NCBI GenBank assembly: GCA_029237695.1
Contig: CM055275.1
Coordinates: forward strand, 90,566,484 to 90,630,483
Length of the DNA stretch: 64,000 nt
Direction: 5' to 3'
DNA from: Conchocele bisecta
Taxonomy: Eukaryota > Mollusca > Bivalvia > Lucinida > Thyasiridae
Shown here: in pieces, positions 12,201 to 27,200 of the stretch
How the letters are laid out: every line of letters begins with the position of its first letter
How positions within the stretch are numbered: the first letter of the stretch is position 1
Notes under the pieces: generated by a model
What the model saw: the letters and a program-made list of their open reading frames with translations, nothing else
The model's database searches: none
What the model was told of the DNA's origin: nothing
Made by a program: the position numbers and the translations under genes

Positions 12201-15200
12201 TATATTAACTCTAATTTATTTTTTCTGATTATTGTATTTTACAAGGAATTAATAATGTATTATTAAATAAAAAAAAAAATATGTAAAAATCTATTTTTAT
12301 TTTCATGAATTCTTTTTTTATTGCAATTTTTAGAATAGGGTTGAAAATAAATTGCATAAATTTGCATAAAATGTACAAATATGGAAACTTGCATAACTTT
12401 TGATCAGATTAACATTTTTGGATGGTGTTTTCTTGTTTAAATTGCCATTATCTACCAGTTTACAAAACATATTTTGAAATATATTTTTTTCTATTTACTT
12501 CCCCTTTATGTGATATTTGTGACCATTCTTGCTCTTTTTCTCTGGGTGTAACTCCAGAACTTGGACATGTTTTACTATTATTTTTCTCAACAGGTGTTTG
12601 AACAGATGGTCAAAATGTTGGTGTCATATGGGTATTTGGGTGAATTCTGGGTAGATTTTGGGTGTTGGGTAATTTACATAGTTTTGTACAACTACTAATG
12701 CTCAATCATTACACACGACCGAAATCGTCAATTATCACACAATTACACATTCACCGTTCCAAACTTCCGGGCCGCTGTCTTATTGTCAAAATACCGTATA
12801 ATCGTACTTATACGTGCAATGTAATTTGCGGCAAATTGTATGTTGTTAACAATGCACAGCAACCACCAGATATGCCGTAATAATCAATAAAACAGCGAAC
12901 TATGAACGGTTCTTCAAGAACCTGTGTTTGTCTCCGCCTGTAACTGCAGAATAGTATTACATTTTATGGGATTTGTGTCCAAGTTTAGTCTGTTCCTGTG
13001 CCAGTAACTGCAGAAATGGGCCTTATGAGATTTGTGACAAATCTTGATCTGTGTATGTGACGGTAACTTCAGAAATAGGGCTTATGGCATTTGTGGCCAA
13101 TGTTGATTTTTTCATAATGAAAGTAACAGCAGATATTGGGGCTTATGATATTTTAACACAAATATTATTATTATGACTAGAAAATGGCATAAGCCCCATT
13201 TCTGCAGTTACATGCACATAAAAAGACTAAAATATGTGACTCATATAATTATTTTAGTCTTTTTCTGTGCATGTAACTGTAGAAATGGGGCTTATGACAT
13301 GTGTGACATATTGTAGTATTTTCTGTGCATGTAACTTCAGAAATGGGACTTATGACATGTGTGACATATTGTAGATCTTTTCTGTGCATCTAACTTCATA
13401 CATGGGGCTTATGACATGTGTGACATATTGTAGTCTTTTCTGTGCATGTAGCTGCAGAAATGGAACTTATGGCATGTGTGACATATTGTAGTCTTTTCTG
13501 TGCAAGTAACTTCATAAATGGGACATATGACATGTGTGACATATTGTAGTCTTTTCTGTGCAAATAACTTCATAAATGGGCCTTATGACATGTGTGACAT
13601 GTTGTAGTCTTTCCTGTGCATGTAACTTCAGAAATGAAACTTATGACATGTGTGACATATTGTAGTCTTTTCTGTGCATCTAACATGAGGCTTATGCCAT
13701 GTGTGACATATTTTAGCCTTTTCTGTGCATGTAACTGCAGAAATGGGGCTTATGACATGTGTGACATATTGTAGGCTTTTTTGTGCAAGTAACTTCATAA
13801 ATGGGACTAATGACATGTGTGCCATATTGTAGTCTTTCCTGTGCAAGTAATTGTAGAAATAGAACTTATGGCATGTGTGACATATTGTAGTCTTTTATGT
13901 GCAAGTAACTTCAGAAATGGAACTTATGACATGTGTGACATATTGTAGTCTTTTCTATGCATGTAACTGCAGAAATGTAACTTATGACATGTTTGACATA
14001 TTGTAGCCTTTTCTGTGCATGTAACTGCAGAAATGGGGCTTATGACATGTGTGACATATTGTAGACTTTTCTGTGCATGTAACTTCATAAATGGGACTTA
14101 TGACATGTGTGACATATTGTAGTATTTTCTGTGCATGTAACTGCAGAAATGGGACTTATGACATGTGTGACATATTGTAGTATTTCCTGTGCATGTAACT
14201 GCAGAAATGGGACTTATGACATGTGTGACATATTGTAGTATTTTCTGTGCATGTAACTTAAGAAATGGAACTTATGGCATGTGTGACATATTGTAGTCTT
14301 TGCTGTGCATGTAACTTCAGAAATGGGACTTTTGACATGTGTGACATATTGTAGTCTTTGGTGTGCATGTAACTGCAGAAATGGGGCTTATGACATGTGT
14401 GACATATTGTAGTCTTTTCTGTGCAAGTAACTTCAGAAATGGGACTTTTGACATGTGTGACATATTGTAGTCTTTTCTGTGCAAGTAACTTCATAAATGG
14501 GACTTATGACATGTGTGACATATTGTAGTATTTTGTGTCCATGTAGCTTCAGAAATGGGGCTTATGACATGTGTGACATATTGTAGTCTTTTCTGTGCAA
14601 GTAACTTCATAAATGGGACTAATGTCATGTGTGACATATTGTAGTATTTTCTGTGCATGTAACTTAAGAAATGGAACTTATGGCATGTGTGACATATTGT
14701 AGTCTTTGCTGTGCATGTAACTTCAGAAATGGGACTTTTGACATGTGTGACATATTGTAGTCTTTGGTGTGCATGTAACTGCAGAAATGGGGCTTATGAC
14801 ATGTGTGACATATTGTAGTCTTTTCTGTGCAAGTAACTTCAGAAATGGGACTTTTGACATGTGTGACATATTGTAGTCTTTTCTGTGCAAGTAACTTCAT
14901 AAATGGGACTTATGACATGTGTGACATATTGTAGTATTTTGTGTCCATGTAGCTTCAGAAATGGGGCTTATGACATGTGTGACATATTGTAGTCTTTTCT
15001 GTGCAAGTAACTTCATAAATGGGACTAATGTCATGTGTGACATATTGTAGTATTTTCTGTGCATGCAACTTCAGAAATGGGACTCAATACATGTGTGACA
15101 TATTGTAGTCTTTTCTGTGCATGTAACTTCAGAAATGGGACTTATGACATGTGTGACATATTGTAGTCTTTTCTGTGCATGCAACTTCAGAAATGGGACT

Positions 15201-18200
15201 CAATAAATGTGTGACATATTGTAGTCTTTTCTGTGCATGTGACTTCAGAAATGGGACTGATATTAATATGTGGCGGTATTTGTAGAAATAGGGCTTATGT
15301 CATTCGTGACCAATATCGATTTTTTTATGTGAATGTAACGAAATGGGGCTTATGATATTTCTCATAAATCATACACTTTTTAAATGGCCGTAGCTGCATA
15401 CAGACGGCTTATGACATAATGGTATTAATGACACAAACCGTGTCAGTTTGTACCTAAGAACATGTGCGATAAACATTTTCGTATCAACTTTCGACGTCAT
15501 TTACCGAAAATATCGTACATTTTGTAACATATTTTCCATGAGAACGTTCTTAGGTACAAACTGAAATGCCGTGTCTCATACGTGGATACTCATTGCTCTT
15601 GTTCTGTGGCAGCAACTGCAGACAGGATGATATGACCCTAATATACGTACAAACTGACATGCCGTGTCTCATACGTGGATATTCATTGCTCTTGTTCTGT
15701 GGCAGCAACTTGAGAGATGATGATATGACCCTAATATACGTACAAACTGACATGCCGTGTCTCATACGTGGATATGCATTGCTCTTGTTCTGTGGCAGCA
15801 ACGACAGACAGGATGATATGACCCTTCTATACGTTCAAACTGACATGCCGTGTTTCATACGTGGATATTCATTGCTCTTGTTCTGTGGCAACAACGGCAG
15901 ACATGATGATATGACCCTATTATACGTACAAACTGACATGCCGTGTCTCATACGTGGATATTCATTGCTCTTGTTCTGTGGTAGCAACTGCAGACATGAT
16001 GATATGGCCCTAATATACGTAAAAACTGACATGCCGTGTCTCATACGTGGATATTCATTGCTCTTGTTATGTGGCAGCAACTGCAGACTGGATGATATGA
16101 CCCTACTATACGTACAAACTGACATGCCGTGTCTCATACGTAGATATTCATTGCTCTTGTTCTGTGGCAGCAACTGCAGAGATGATGATATGACCCTAAT
16201 ATACGTAAAAACTGACATGCCGTGTCTCATACGTGGATATTAATTGCTCTTGTTCTGTGGCAGCAACTGCAGACATGATGATATGACCCTACTATACGTT
16301 CAAACTGACATGCCGTGTCTCATACGTGAATATGCATTGCTCTTGTTCTGTGGCAGCAACTGCAGACATGATGATATGACCCTACTATACGTTCAAACTG
16401 ACATGCCGTGTCTCATACGTGGATATTCATTGCTCTTGTTCTGTGGCAGCAACTGCAGACATGATGATATGACCCTACTATACGTACAAACTGAAATGCC
16501 GTGTCTCATACGTGGATATTCATTGCTCTTGTTCTGTGACAACAACTGCAGAGATGATGATATGACCCTAATATACGTACAAACTGACATGCCGTGTCTC
16601 ATACGTGGATATTAATTGCTCTTGTTCTGTGGCAGCAACTGCAGACATGATGATATGACCCTACTATACGTACAAACTGAATGCCGTGTCTCATACGTGG
16701 ATATTCATTGCTCTTGTTCTGTGACAACAACGGCAGACAGGATGATATGACCCTAATATACGTACAAACTGACATGCCGTGTCTCATACGTGGATATTCA
16801 TTGCTCTTGTTCTGTAGCAGCAACTGCAGACATGATGATATGACCCTACTATACGTACAAACTGAAATGCCGTGTCTCATACGTGGATATTCATTGCTCT
16901 TGTTCTGTGACAACAACTGCAGAGATGATGATATGACCCTAATATACGTACAAACTGACATGCCGTGTCTCATACGTGGATATTAATTGCTCTTGTTCTG
17001 TGGCAGCAACTGCAGACATGATGATATACCCGACTATACGTACAAACGAAATGCCGTGTCTCATACGTGGATATTAATTGCTCTTGTTCTGTGGCAGCAA
17101 CTGCAGACATGATGATATGACCCTACTATACGTACAAACTGAAATGCCGTGTCTCATACGTGGATATTCATTGCTCTTGTTCTGTGGCAGCAACTGCAGA
17201 CAGGATGATATGACCCTACTATACGTACAAACTGACATGCCGTGTCTCATACGTGGATATTCATTGCTCTTGTTCTGTGGCAGTAACTTGAGAGATGATG
17301 ATATGACCCTAATATACGTAGAAACTTACATGCCGTGTCTCCTACGTGGATATTCATTGCTCTTGTTCTGTGGCAGCAACTGCAGACATGATGATATGAC
17401 CCTACTATACGTACAAACTGAAATGCCGTGTCTCATACGTGGATATTCATTGCTCTTGTTCTGTGGCAGTAACTTGAGAGATGATGATATGACCCTAATA
17501 TACGTAGAAACTTACATGCCGTGTCTCCTACGTGGATATTCATTGCTCTTGTTCTGTGGCAGCAACTGCAGATATGATGATATGACCCTACTATACGTAC
17601 AAACTGACATGCCGTGTCTCATACGTAGATATTCATTGCTCTTGTTCTGTGGCAGTAACTTGAGAGATGATGATATGACCCTAATATACGTAGAAACTTA
17701 CATGCCGTGTCTCCTACGTGGATATTCATTGCTCTTGTTCTGTGGCAGCAACTGCAGATATGATGATATGACCCTACTATACGTACAAACTGACATGCCG
17801 TGTCTAATACGTGGATATTCATAGCTCTTGTTCTGTGGCAGGAACTGCAGAGATGATGATATGACCCTACTATACGTACAAACTGACATGCCGTGTCTAA
17901 TACGTGGATATTCATTGCTCTTGTTATGTGGCAGCAACTGCAGAGATGATGATATGACCCTACTATACGTACAAACTGACATGCCGTGTCTCATACGTGG
18001 ATATTCATTGTTCTTGTTCTGTGACAACAATCCTGCAGACGATGATGATCATGTTCTACTATGACGTACAAACTGACATGCCGTGTCTCATACGTGGATA
18101 TTCATTGCTCTTGTTCTGTGGCAGCAACTGCTGAGATGATGATATGACCCTACTATACGTACAAACTGACATGCCGTGTCTCATACGTGGATATTCATTG

Positions 18201-21200
18201 CTCTTGTTCTGTGCACGCAGCAACTGCTGAGTTATGATGATGATGATATGTACTATACGTACAAACTGACATGCCGTGTCTCATACGTGGATATTCATTG
18301 CTCTTGTTCTGAGGCAGCAACTGCAGAGATGATGATATGTTTACGATAAGGCACTACATGGCAATAGATAACCAGCTTCGTTAAATTGGGTGTTCGTCTG
18401 CTGGTGTCACACCTGGGGAATTAGACAGCAAAACTCCGGAGGCGGGATTAGATTAAAATCCGTAAAAATAAAATACATGTAAGTGGAATTCTAAGCACAA
18501 AGTTTTACTTCACATACATGTAGTTCCAATTCTCACATGCTATTTATAGCAACACGAGGACATGCCAGCGGAATGCGGGATATGCGGGGATGCAGGGAAT
18601 GGTCCCCGGCCCCACGAATATGGCGGGAAATTCGGCAAGCGGACAATCAGTAGATGGTACCCGGCTGGCATTAAAGGTAGGCTCGCTGAATGGCTGAATT
18701 CGATTCTGTATAACATAACAAATTGCGCATTGATTGAACAGGGCTCCAGATAAGCTGTGTATTTGATTAAACCAAATTAAAACTGCCAAAAAATCAATTG
18801 AAATCAGACGTAGTGAGTATCAAAAGGCAATGGAAAATGTGTGGTACCTTTATCATGCTGCAGGAAACAATAAACTGACCACAATTACAGCATATTTTCT
18901 TATTTTCCATGAAAACACACCTTGGTATTTCATTAGAATTGTCTCAAAGGAGACAATTCTAATGAAATGCCAATGCATGTTTTCATTTTGAAGCAAACTA
19001 TTCAATAATTGTGGTATGTTTATGTTTAAACAGTAGTGTGATTTTATTTTACCCAATTAACAATTTGAAACACCCAATTTCGTCAGAAATGATGGAGTGA
19101 AAATACTCAATTACTAATTCTTTATCTGGAGCCCTTAATCGATACTAACATAATATAGTATCGTGCAGTGATGATAATGCAATTTAGCAATCCGTATTCG
19201 AAAACTAATGTCACTGAATTTTCATTGGTCAGACGATGTCACTTTACGTACCAAATAACCAGTTTCAATACAACTTCGTTAAAATGGGCATACGACTGAA
19301 GAAATAGGGCTGATGGCGTTTGTGACAAGTGTCGCTTCTGATCACATAGTTCACTCATGTAGTTTGATAACGATCTGTATGGATTGTTAAATGTATGACT
19401 GGTGCTTAATTGATGCAATATGGCACAGGGCAGATACTGATGAGCACAGGCTGATTAAAGGTACATGCCCACTCGGTAGGCTCAAACTGTTCTTTATATC
19501 AGTGTCACGAATCGTGGCCAACTATTTTCTTTATCATCCATTATTTGTAACACGGGTCAAACAATACTAGTCTATAACACAATAATCGAATAATCTAGTA
19601 CCGACTATCGAATAGGTCTTCGTGTGTGTAATATCCTCCCGTGGTATACAGCGCTGGAGAAAATAGCGCTTTATTCGATACCGTGCACGGACCACCAGTA
19701 TTGGACTTTGCACCGGTTATAACTGGATGATTTACACTGTTTATGCAGACTTGGATGCTAGCCTAAATACCTAGTAGGTCATATCTACTTATGACTGAAG
19801 TATTTCAGATTAATTCACCAGATATCTCATGAGCTAGACTGACTGTTAGAACATTAGTCCACTTACGCAAAATTGTAAGCCAAATGTTGGCACAGAGTTT
19901 TTATATTGACAAGCGGAATACGGTAGGAAAATTGTGCGCTAGATTTGCATATATATACTATCACAAACCATAGTATAGAAGTCGGACACTAAACATTCTT
20001 GTAAACACATTGGATCGCAAGCCTTCACTGGGAATTGGTGAGTACATATGTTTTTAGTTACTTTCTAATGTTGCCATTTAAGTCTGAATCCTGTCAATAC
20101 CGTCAATTCTCCGCATTGTTATCGTATCCTCGACAATACTGCCCTATTTCATTTGGAGTTATTTGGACCCGTCTCGACCAAATGCTTGGTCAGTAAAAGC
20201 CGTATGGCATGTATCCGCTGATGTAGATTATCTCCCTTAATCAAATCGAACTGATTCATTAATACGTCGTGTTTACGTGTAAATGATAACGATTACAGGT
20301 CTAGCATGTGGGAGCATTCCGTGAGTATTGTAATGGCATATTATTCTCATGTGTTTTTTTTTGCATGTCACTCCGACTAATTGCAGTAGCAATTTATTCT
20401 ATTTGTAAACGAAGGGAGAACACGATTGAAATGTTTACTAAAATTAGCTATGCATTTCAGATTACGATTCAGTCCAATATCAGTTCTGCGCCCTGTAAAA
20501 TACATGAGAATATTGCCAATGTTAACATGTCACAATTGTAACGTGAATTTTCTGGACGACTTGCATGTACTCTAGCGTGGACACATGTAAACTCCAAACC
20601 TAGTCGTAAGTACATTCATTTTCTTACGTCCTGTACGTTCAAAGTGTATTGTAAATATTGTAAATGCTATTGCGACAGGATAGACCAAATCAGCCATTTT
20701 GCTATAAATGCACTTATTTATACGTCAGTAAGCAGCAATAAGGACATGATGTGAAGTATAATTTATTTCAATCACTGATGCTTTGGGTCAGCCTGTGGAA
20801 TCTTACAGTCTGATTAGAGTATACAGTGTTTATCATTAGTAATGTAATACTGTGTGTCTGCACTGGAAAATACTTGGCACAGTTGCTCATTATTAAGTTA
20901 GCGCAGTTGGCCACGGGCAGTCTGATCAGGGTAAGGCCAGTCGCAATTAAATGTTCGTTTACCAAATGACGTCTGTACTCACATGTACGGCTGTGAAGAT
21001 ATATATCGTTGGATACACTAGATATAGTGGCTGTTCATTAATGTGTGATATCGCATTCTCCGACTTATGAATTCCATCAGCCCCCTTCTTCCACTTAGTG
21101 AAAATATCTGTGTGTACATTGCAAATTATCATGTTTCATCATTTTAATATATGATGTTGTTTAGTATTACCATGCAATCATGATATTTATTTCATGTGCA

Positions 21201-24200
21201 CTACTGTGACTATTATTGAGACTATAACACGTTACATTCTGGTAACAACACCGTTGGTGTTTTGTAGTCCCAGTCAGTAAGCCAGCCAGGCAGTCAGCCA
21301 GCCTGTCAGCAACCAGCGTCGGCACGTCCATCTGGTGTATACGCGTAGAACCAGTACGCAACACCTATTTATTCTGGGTCCACAACACGACACCGTGTAC
21401 CAGCGGGGACTCTGCTCCGCGTGGACCAAGGGCGTATCGAGTGGGGCATCATTCCGGTGACGTCATTCCGTCCAAGGACGAGATGAATCTCGAAGGAAGT
21501 TCACCCATGTGATATTGGGCACATCCGCCCAAGTAGGCTGTATATTCTAGTTCCAAGTAACTTTACGACGTCATAAGAACGTCACTATCATCATGGCGGA
21601 AACCGGAGTTGATTAACGGAACTCTAAAATCGGATCTGATGCATAATGTTGAACTATACCTAACTGTTCCAGAATAGTGACGGTGCCTTGGTTGTGCGAT
21701 TGTATCTGGGGGCTTCATCCAGGGGACGTTGTCCTTTACTGACATTACCATCCATTGTGTGTGCATTTCATTATATGTAAATACATCATCATTGTAAATA
21801 TATACCTTGTTGTCTCTGTCCACAACGTGCTTGGTGTTCCATCCCATTCAGTAAACTATCACGGTGTCACCCTGGCGTGACAATGGTGTCAGAAGTGGGT
21901 TTATAGTTTATTGGGAACAACAAAGATGGTGTGGAGAGGACCCCAGGGTCATACTGGTGAAAATCAGTAACATGAGATAGGTTTACTCTTGTCCGAGAAA
22001 TCCGTTAAAGTATGGATTACAAGTACAAGTAGGGATTACAACAAGGATAAGTGTTACCCCTGTCCATCTTACTGAGATATACACCCCAGTCCATACACTT
22101 ACAATCTTGCAATATAATCCGTTATAAACAATTGTCAATCCACCACAGGATCTGCGAGCCATGTACAGGTAATAGCCTCACCACCAAGACGTGCGGCAAG
22201 CTGTACACCTCGACGCCTAAGGAAGTCTCATTCATCCTGTCATTTGACAACATATTATTAAAAATGTAATCTGTCAGTGAAGTACGGGGCGCCATGCAGG
22301 ACAGGTTAATTATGTGTACAAAATTGAGTTTTGTAACACTAAAAATCATAAAATTCAATTCTGTGTCATAAAATTCAATTCTGTGTCACAAAATTCAATT
22401 CTGTCAATTCTGTGTCACAAAATTCAATTTTGTAAGACAGAATTGAGTTTTGTGAAAAAAATTCAGTTTTGCGGGACAGAATTCATTTTTTTCCACAAAA
22501 ATTAGTTTGCGTAGGATAGTATATGTCATCTCTACGTTGATTGGTTGAGATCGGTCTTAGTCCATTTTACTAGATGGTGGAGTACACTTGCAGGTTTAAA
22601 TATTTCAATGCGAAAATATAACCCAATATATCAATATTATACTTCTTTATGGACAGATTATTTTGGTTATATTATGATTACAAATGAGTGGTCACACCAT
22701 ATAAGCATATATACTTTGAAGGAGAAATAAGAAAAATATTCAGAATTTTCCCTCAATTATGTAAACAGGGTCAAACATAAAGTAACCGGGACATAGCTAG
22801 ACCTGAGAGCATGCCCATATAGAGAATACCAGGCTAGTGTATTTGGATATCAAGTTTATCAGGCAAGGCTAGGAAACGCGTAGGAATTCCGAGGCTTGCC
22901 GAGGAATTCCTACCGTTTCCAAGCCGAGCCTGATAAACTTGATATTAAAATACACTAGCCTGGTATTCTATTTATCAGGTAACGTTTTATGCTCGAAAAT
23001 GACATTAGATGACGTCGTATTCTAACAGTAGATCTAACCTTGTGAAACAAATGGTATTGGATCTGTGTCTACTAGTTGCGAAGTTACGTGTTCGCAACTA
23101 TGTGTCTACATGCATTATTTACAGTATACACCATCTTAGTATCCATGGTATCTACACAAATACTACAAATGGTTTCCTCAAATGGCCCAATACACACATT
23201 CTGTTTATAAACACAGACAGCAGTCAGAACACAGGCCACAGAGCGTGTATTATTGATTTAACTGGGGCAGATGTACCTTGCGATACACAATGCATGACGT
23301 CAGTACTCGCGGGAGATCTACATGTACATGAATTATGTGTACAATTATAACGCAAATGAGTTTAAATACGAATGAGTTTGTCAACGTTTGACTGTTTGGA
23401 GATAGTTGAAGTAAAATGGCAGAATGAGAAATGAATCATCGGCAGAATGAGAAATGAATCATCGACATTGAATGTGTAGATCGGCGACCGTGACCCATTT
23501 CTCCAGTGCAGTTTCTGACCAATGATAGTCCTTCTTACATGCGTGCGCAGAATTGACAGAATTGAATTTTGTGACACAGAATTGAATTCTGTGGCACAGA
23601 ATTGAATTCTGTGCCACAAAAGTGAATTTTGTGACACAGAATTGAATTTTGTGGCACAAAAATGAATTTTGTTGATAAAATTGAGCCATGTCCCACTTGG
23701 CGCCCCGTATGAAGAGGCACAACGCGTATCCCTAAAAATAGGTGTCGTTCTAGTTGGTTGTGTTTGATCTGAGACATATTCACTATTTCCCGGGTTATAA
23801 CATTAGACCCAGGGTCCATTTTGTTGGGGTGTGGTTAATCGCTTTATGATCTAGCACAATTGACCATCTAATGTGTTTTTCGTGTATGGACAATTTCCCA
23901 TACTTGTAAATACCAGTTTAGTGGGAAGGTGACGTATATCCCAAATTTCCTCACAATATGGGACGCAATATGAGATAGGTGAGACGTTGACATATAACTT
24001 AAATTCCCCACCAGTGTAAATACGTGTTGGACTAGGATTAGTCGGGTGGGAAGGAACACAATATATACCGGATTTGACATTACCCAATAAGGCGTGAATC
24101 GGGTTGAGACTCGCACAGTCCTCGTGACAGTAGTGCTGAGACCCCGTATTCCAAAGAGTTGTACATAGTACACTCCGCGTCGTGACTAAGTGACTATTTT

Positions 24201-27200
24201 GTTGAGACAATAAAAGGCAATCATGTCGAACAATAAAGTGTTAATGGACGTAGGCAGGGAATTAGGCTTAACTGGGATGGAGTTAAGGTCCTTTGTGAAA
24301 GAAGAGCAAGATAGAGAGAGAGAGAGAGACTAGACTAGTAGAAAGACAGGCTGAAAAAGATAGGCTTGATGCTGACAGACTAGCAAAATAGGTAGATAGA
24401 CAGGCTGAGCAAGATAGGATTGAGACTGAAAGACAGGCTGAGAAAGATAGGCTTGAGGCTGAGAGACTAGTAAAAGAAGTAGAAATGCAAATGACTACAG
24501 TTAGATTAGTGTACGAATGTAAAATGCGTGAGTTAGAGACAACGCAGAAAGTTGAGATAGCGAAGGCAGAAATGGGAATATTGGATAATTATAGTCCAGT
24601 AGTTGAACATAAGATACCATAAGGTCCGAAATTACCGTATTTCGATCAAGATAAGGACAATATGGATAGCTATCTGGCACTTTTTGAACGTTACTCGGAA
24701 GTGCAAGGTTGGCCGAAAGGTCAGTGGTCACTACACCTTAGCACATTATTAAGGGGCAAAGCTCTAGATGTTTACTCCCGTTTATCGTTGGAAGATGCTG
24801 TTGATTATGACACAATGAAGACAGCCTTGCTCAAAAGGTTTGACTTAACCGTAGAAGGGTTTAGGAAGCAGTTTAAGAACGGTAAGCCAGAGCCGGGTGT
24901 TACATTTGTTCAATATATCAACAAGGCTAAGAGTAATCTTGATAGGTGGTTGGAACTAGGAAAAGTTGGACGTACTTACAAAGGCTTTATATATGTTTTG
25001 TTCATGGATCAGTTACTAAGCACTTGCAGTCGTGACTTGTACGTTTTTCTTAAGGAAAGTACATGAGATGGCAGTGCAGGCTGACTTCTTTGCGGAAGCC
25101 AGAGGCGGTACAAAGTAATTAGTACAAAGAGAGAACCGAGACAATAGAGCGAAAAGTGAGAATCGTAACACAGGTTATGAGAGGAAGGTGAGAGGTCAAG
25201 GTGAGAGATATCGAGGCACTGACATATCTCGTAACAAAGGTATAGAGAGAAGTGGCGAGAGAAGTAGAGATAGTAGTAGGGAAAGGTACAGAGACAATAA
25301 CAGACGTACCATTACATGTTACCATTGTGGAGGTCAACGTCATGTAGCTCCAGACTGCCCAAGAAGAGGTCACATGCATCGAGCTGCAGCCCTTGAGGAA
25401 AATGATACTGGTGCCTATGGGCAAAAGAAGGTAAGATTTTCAGGCACCGGCGACGAACTAGAAATGGAGGATGCAATACACAGAGGCAGGAGTAGAGGCA
25501 GGAGCAGGGGCAGAGGGCGTTATCACCACCGTGGAAGAGGCAGTGGGCGTCCCTTTTCCCCACCTATAGATCAGGGTAATGTTTTTATTGTAGAGGACAA
25601 CCAGACCAAAGATGACGGTGAAATCACTATGATATGCGCAGGTAAGAAAGTTGACCAGAGTCCGAAGGTTACAGGATGCAAATTTTCCAGTGCGAAATTG
25701 CCAGTGGTTTGTTGAATGGGAAAGTGGTGACTGTGATGCGTGATACAGGTTGCACGGGCGTAGTAGTGAGAAAGAAACTAGTACATCCTGATCAGTTTCT
25801 CATGAGAGTGGCCACATGTATGCTAGTAGACAATAGACGCTTGAGTGAAGTACCTGTAGTGAAAATCACCATTGACTCCCCATTTTTCAAAGGAGAGACC
25901 GAAGCACTAAGCATGAAAGAAACAATGTACGATGTAACGATAGGGAACATGAATGGGTCACAACTTCCTATGCTAAATGATTTCAAAGGCGCGACCACGT
26001 TAGCAGTTGAAACGCGTTCACAGGTTTTGAAACGTGATGAATCGTACCGGAAACTGCGGGTACCGGAAGCCGTATTGCACGTTTCACGCAGTGAGTTCAA
26101 AGAACAACACACAAGCGACGTTACGTTAACGTCATTACATACTAACGCAAAAAACGGAAACGTGAAACATTCTAAGAAACGTAACGTTACGTCATTCCTG
26201 CATCGAAACAATTTACTGTATCAACTGTTTGAGACGACAGGTAGCAAAAGAAAATACTATCAATTAGTCGTTCCGGAAAAACTTGGCACAAAAAGGTGGC
26301 ACATGCATCTATTATGTCAGGGCACTTAGGAGTAAAGAAAACAACAAATCGCGTTTTGGCCAGAATTTTTCTGGCCTGGCGTGCCCGGTGACGTGACACG
26401 ATACTGCAGGTCATGCGACATTTGTCAACGAACAATCTCGAAGGGTCATGTAATAAAGGCACCGCTGGGCAACATGCCACTGATTGACACGCCATTCAAA
26501 GGCGTAGCCGTAGACATCGGTATATTCTAACGATAGTAGATTACGCCACATGATATCCAGAGGCAGTACCATTACCGAGTATCGAAGCAGAACGAGTAGC
26601 TGAGGCACTCGTAGACATGTTCAGTCGATTAGGGATTCCTGAGGAATTATTGACTGATTGCGGATCTCAATTTACGTCCAACGTAATGCGGGAGGTCAGT
26701 AGGCTATTATCACTGAGACAACTTACTACTACTCCCTACCATCCTATGTGCAACGGGTTGGTGGAGAGATTCAACGTTACATTGAAGCAGATGCTTAAAC
26801 ACATGGCGAGCGAGCGTCCCAAATATTGGGATAAGTACATTAACGCGTTGTTGTTCGCATATCGCGAGGTTCCACAGGAGAGCCTAGCGTTCTCCTCATT
26901 CGAACTACTCTATGGGAGAACAGTCAGAGGTCCTATGAGTGTTCTCAAGGAGCTGTGGTCTGAGAAGGAACTTGACGAAAACGTTAAAACTACATACCAG
27001 TACGTACTGGACCTCAGACAGAAACTCGAGCAAACCTGTGAAATCGCGAGAAAAAAATCTCAAGAAATCGAGTAAGCGGTACGCGAAGTACTATGACAGG
27101 AAAGCGCGTGACCGGAAAGTATAAGGAGAGTGACCGGGTGTTAGTACTACTCCCCACTGATAGGAACAAACTGTTACTCCAATGGAAAGGTCCATACCCT

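Noticed and set aside
13628..14900. Minus-strand frames with repeated [10 protein letters not shown]
   Set aside because: 58-bp satellite; identical frames are due to the 406-bp duplication.
15566..17824. 225- to 248-codon + frames and long minus-strand frames with 31-residue repeats
   Set aside because: Satellite of 93 bp inside intron 1; both strands open, stops and indels in several monomers.
20308..20541. 77-codon frame shared by both LTRs
   Set aside because: Preserved only because the LTRs are homologous; the second copy differs in length and frame ends and no domain is seen.
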